A stretch of DNA of 34,935 nucleotides from Trabulsiella guamensis ATCC 49490 (GTDB taxonomy: Bacteria; Pseudomonadota; Gammaproteobacteria; Enterobacterales; Enterobacteriaceae): the NCBI RefSeq assembly GCF_000734965.1, contig NZ_JMTB01000027.1, positions 1 to 34,935 on the forward strand. Reading direction: 5' to 3'. A program made the position numbers and the translations under genes. The notes under the pieces were generated by a model. It did not search any database. It saw only the letters and a list, made by a program, of their open reading frames with translations, and was not told the DNA's origin. Positions within the stretch are counted from its first letter, which is position 1. The number at the start of each line of letters is the position of its first letter. Positions 34,741 through 34,935 of the stretch are shown here, in pieces.

Positions 34741-34935
34741 TATCAAGCCCTGTTTTCATATGGTTAATCTGCTTCTATTAAAGCAATAAACCCATCAGAA
34801 GTAACGAGCATCGACAAAAAGTCGTATTAGTCTCAGTTTTTGTTAAAAAATTGTGTAAAGTATTGGGGCTCGCTTTTTTACAGGGCAAATGGACGATTTG
34901 CCTGAATCATAAATAGCCACGGTAGTCAGTGAGAG

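Overview
The window is ordinary enterobacterial chromosome. Gene content and order match the Escherichia coli K-12 rnt-to-manA segment almost gene for gene, shown here in reverse orientation, with proteins very close to the E. coli ones. E. coli-specific uidRABC/hdhA are missing, and two genes absent from K-12 at these positions are present. A Citrobacter-like member of the Enterobacteriaceae fits best. This is judged from remembered homologues, not from a search.

Layout. Bases 1-2800 (minus): 5' part of rnt, gloA, nemA and nemR, a reactive-electrophile and methylglyoxal detoxification unit under NemR. 2900-4090 (plus): ydhL and ydhF. 4118-7233 (minus): ydhIJK, a membrane-fusion/FUSC efflux operon divergent from slyA (7435-7869, plus). 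7927-9300 (minus): an extra membrane-bound diguanylate cyclase between slyA and slyB. slyB (minus) has a PhoP-type promoter. 10297-13949 (plus): anmK, mliC, pdxH and tyrS. The pdxY expected after tyrS is absent and REP-like hairpins occupy the junction. 14034-16253 (minus): gstA and dtpA, followed by a gene-free stretch of about 600 bases. 16853-23385 (minus): the complete rsxABCDGE-nth electron-transport/SoxR-reducing operon plus ydgK. 23470-25571 (minus): cnu, an extra family 1 glycosidase, and blr. Then ydgJ (plus), add, malY and malX (minus), malI (plus), ydgA and manA (minus).

How the parts work together. Several units are recognisable regulons with visible sites: NemR boxes at nemR and nemA, a SlyA palindrome at slyA, a PhoP box at slyB, and two identical MalI operators plus a CRP site between malX and malI. 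The most interesting accessory element is the glycosidase. It carries the residues that mark phospho-sugar-specific GH1 enzymes, and its promoter combines two overlapping AscG-like palindromes with a CRP-like site, although no PTS or repressor gene is adjacent. I found no CRISPR array, prophage, insertion sequence, tRNA or rRNA. Nothing here looks like a wholly new multi-gene system. The novelty lies in single-gene insertions, deletions and regulatory sites.
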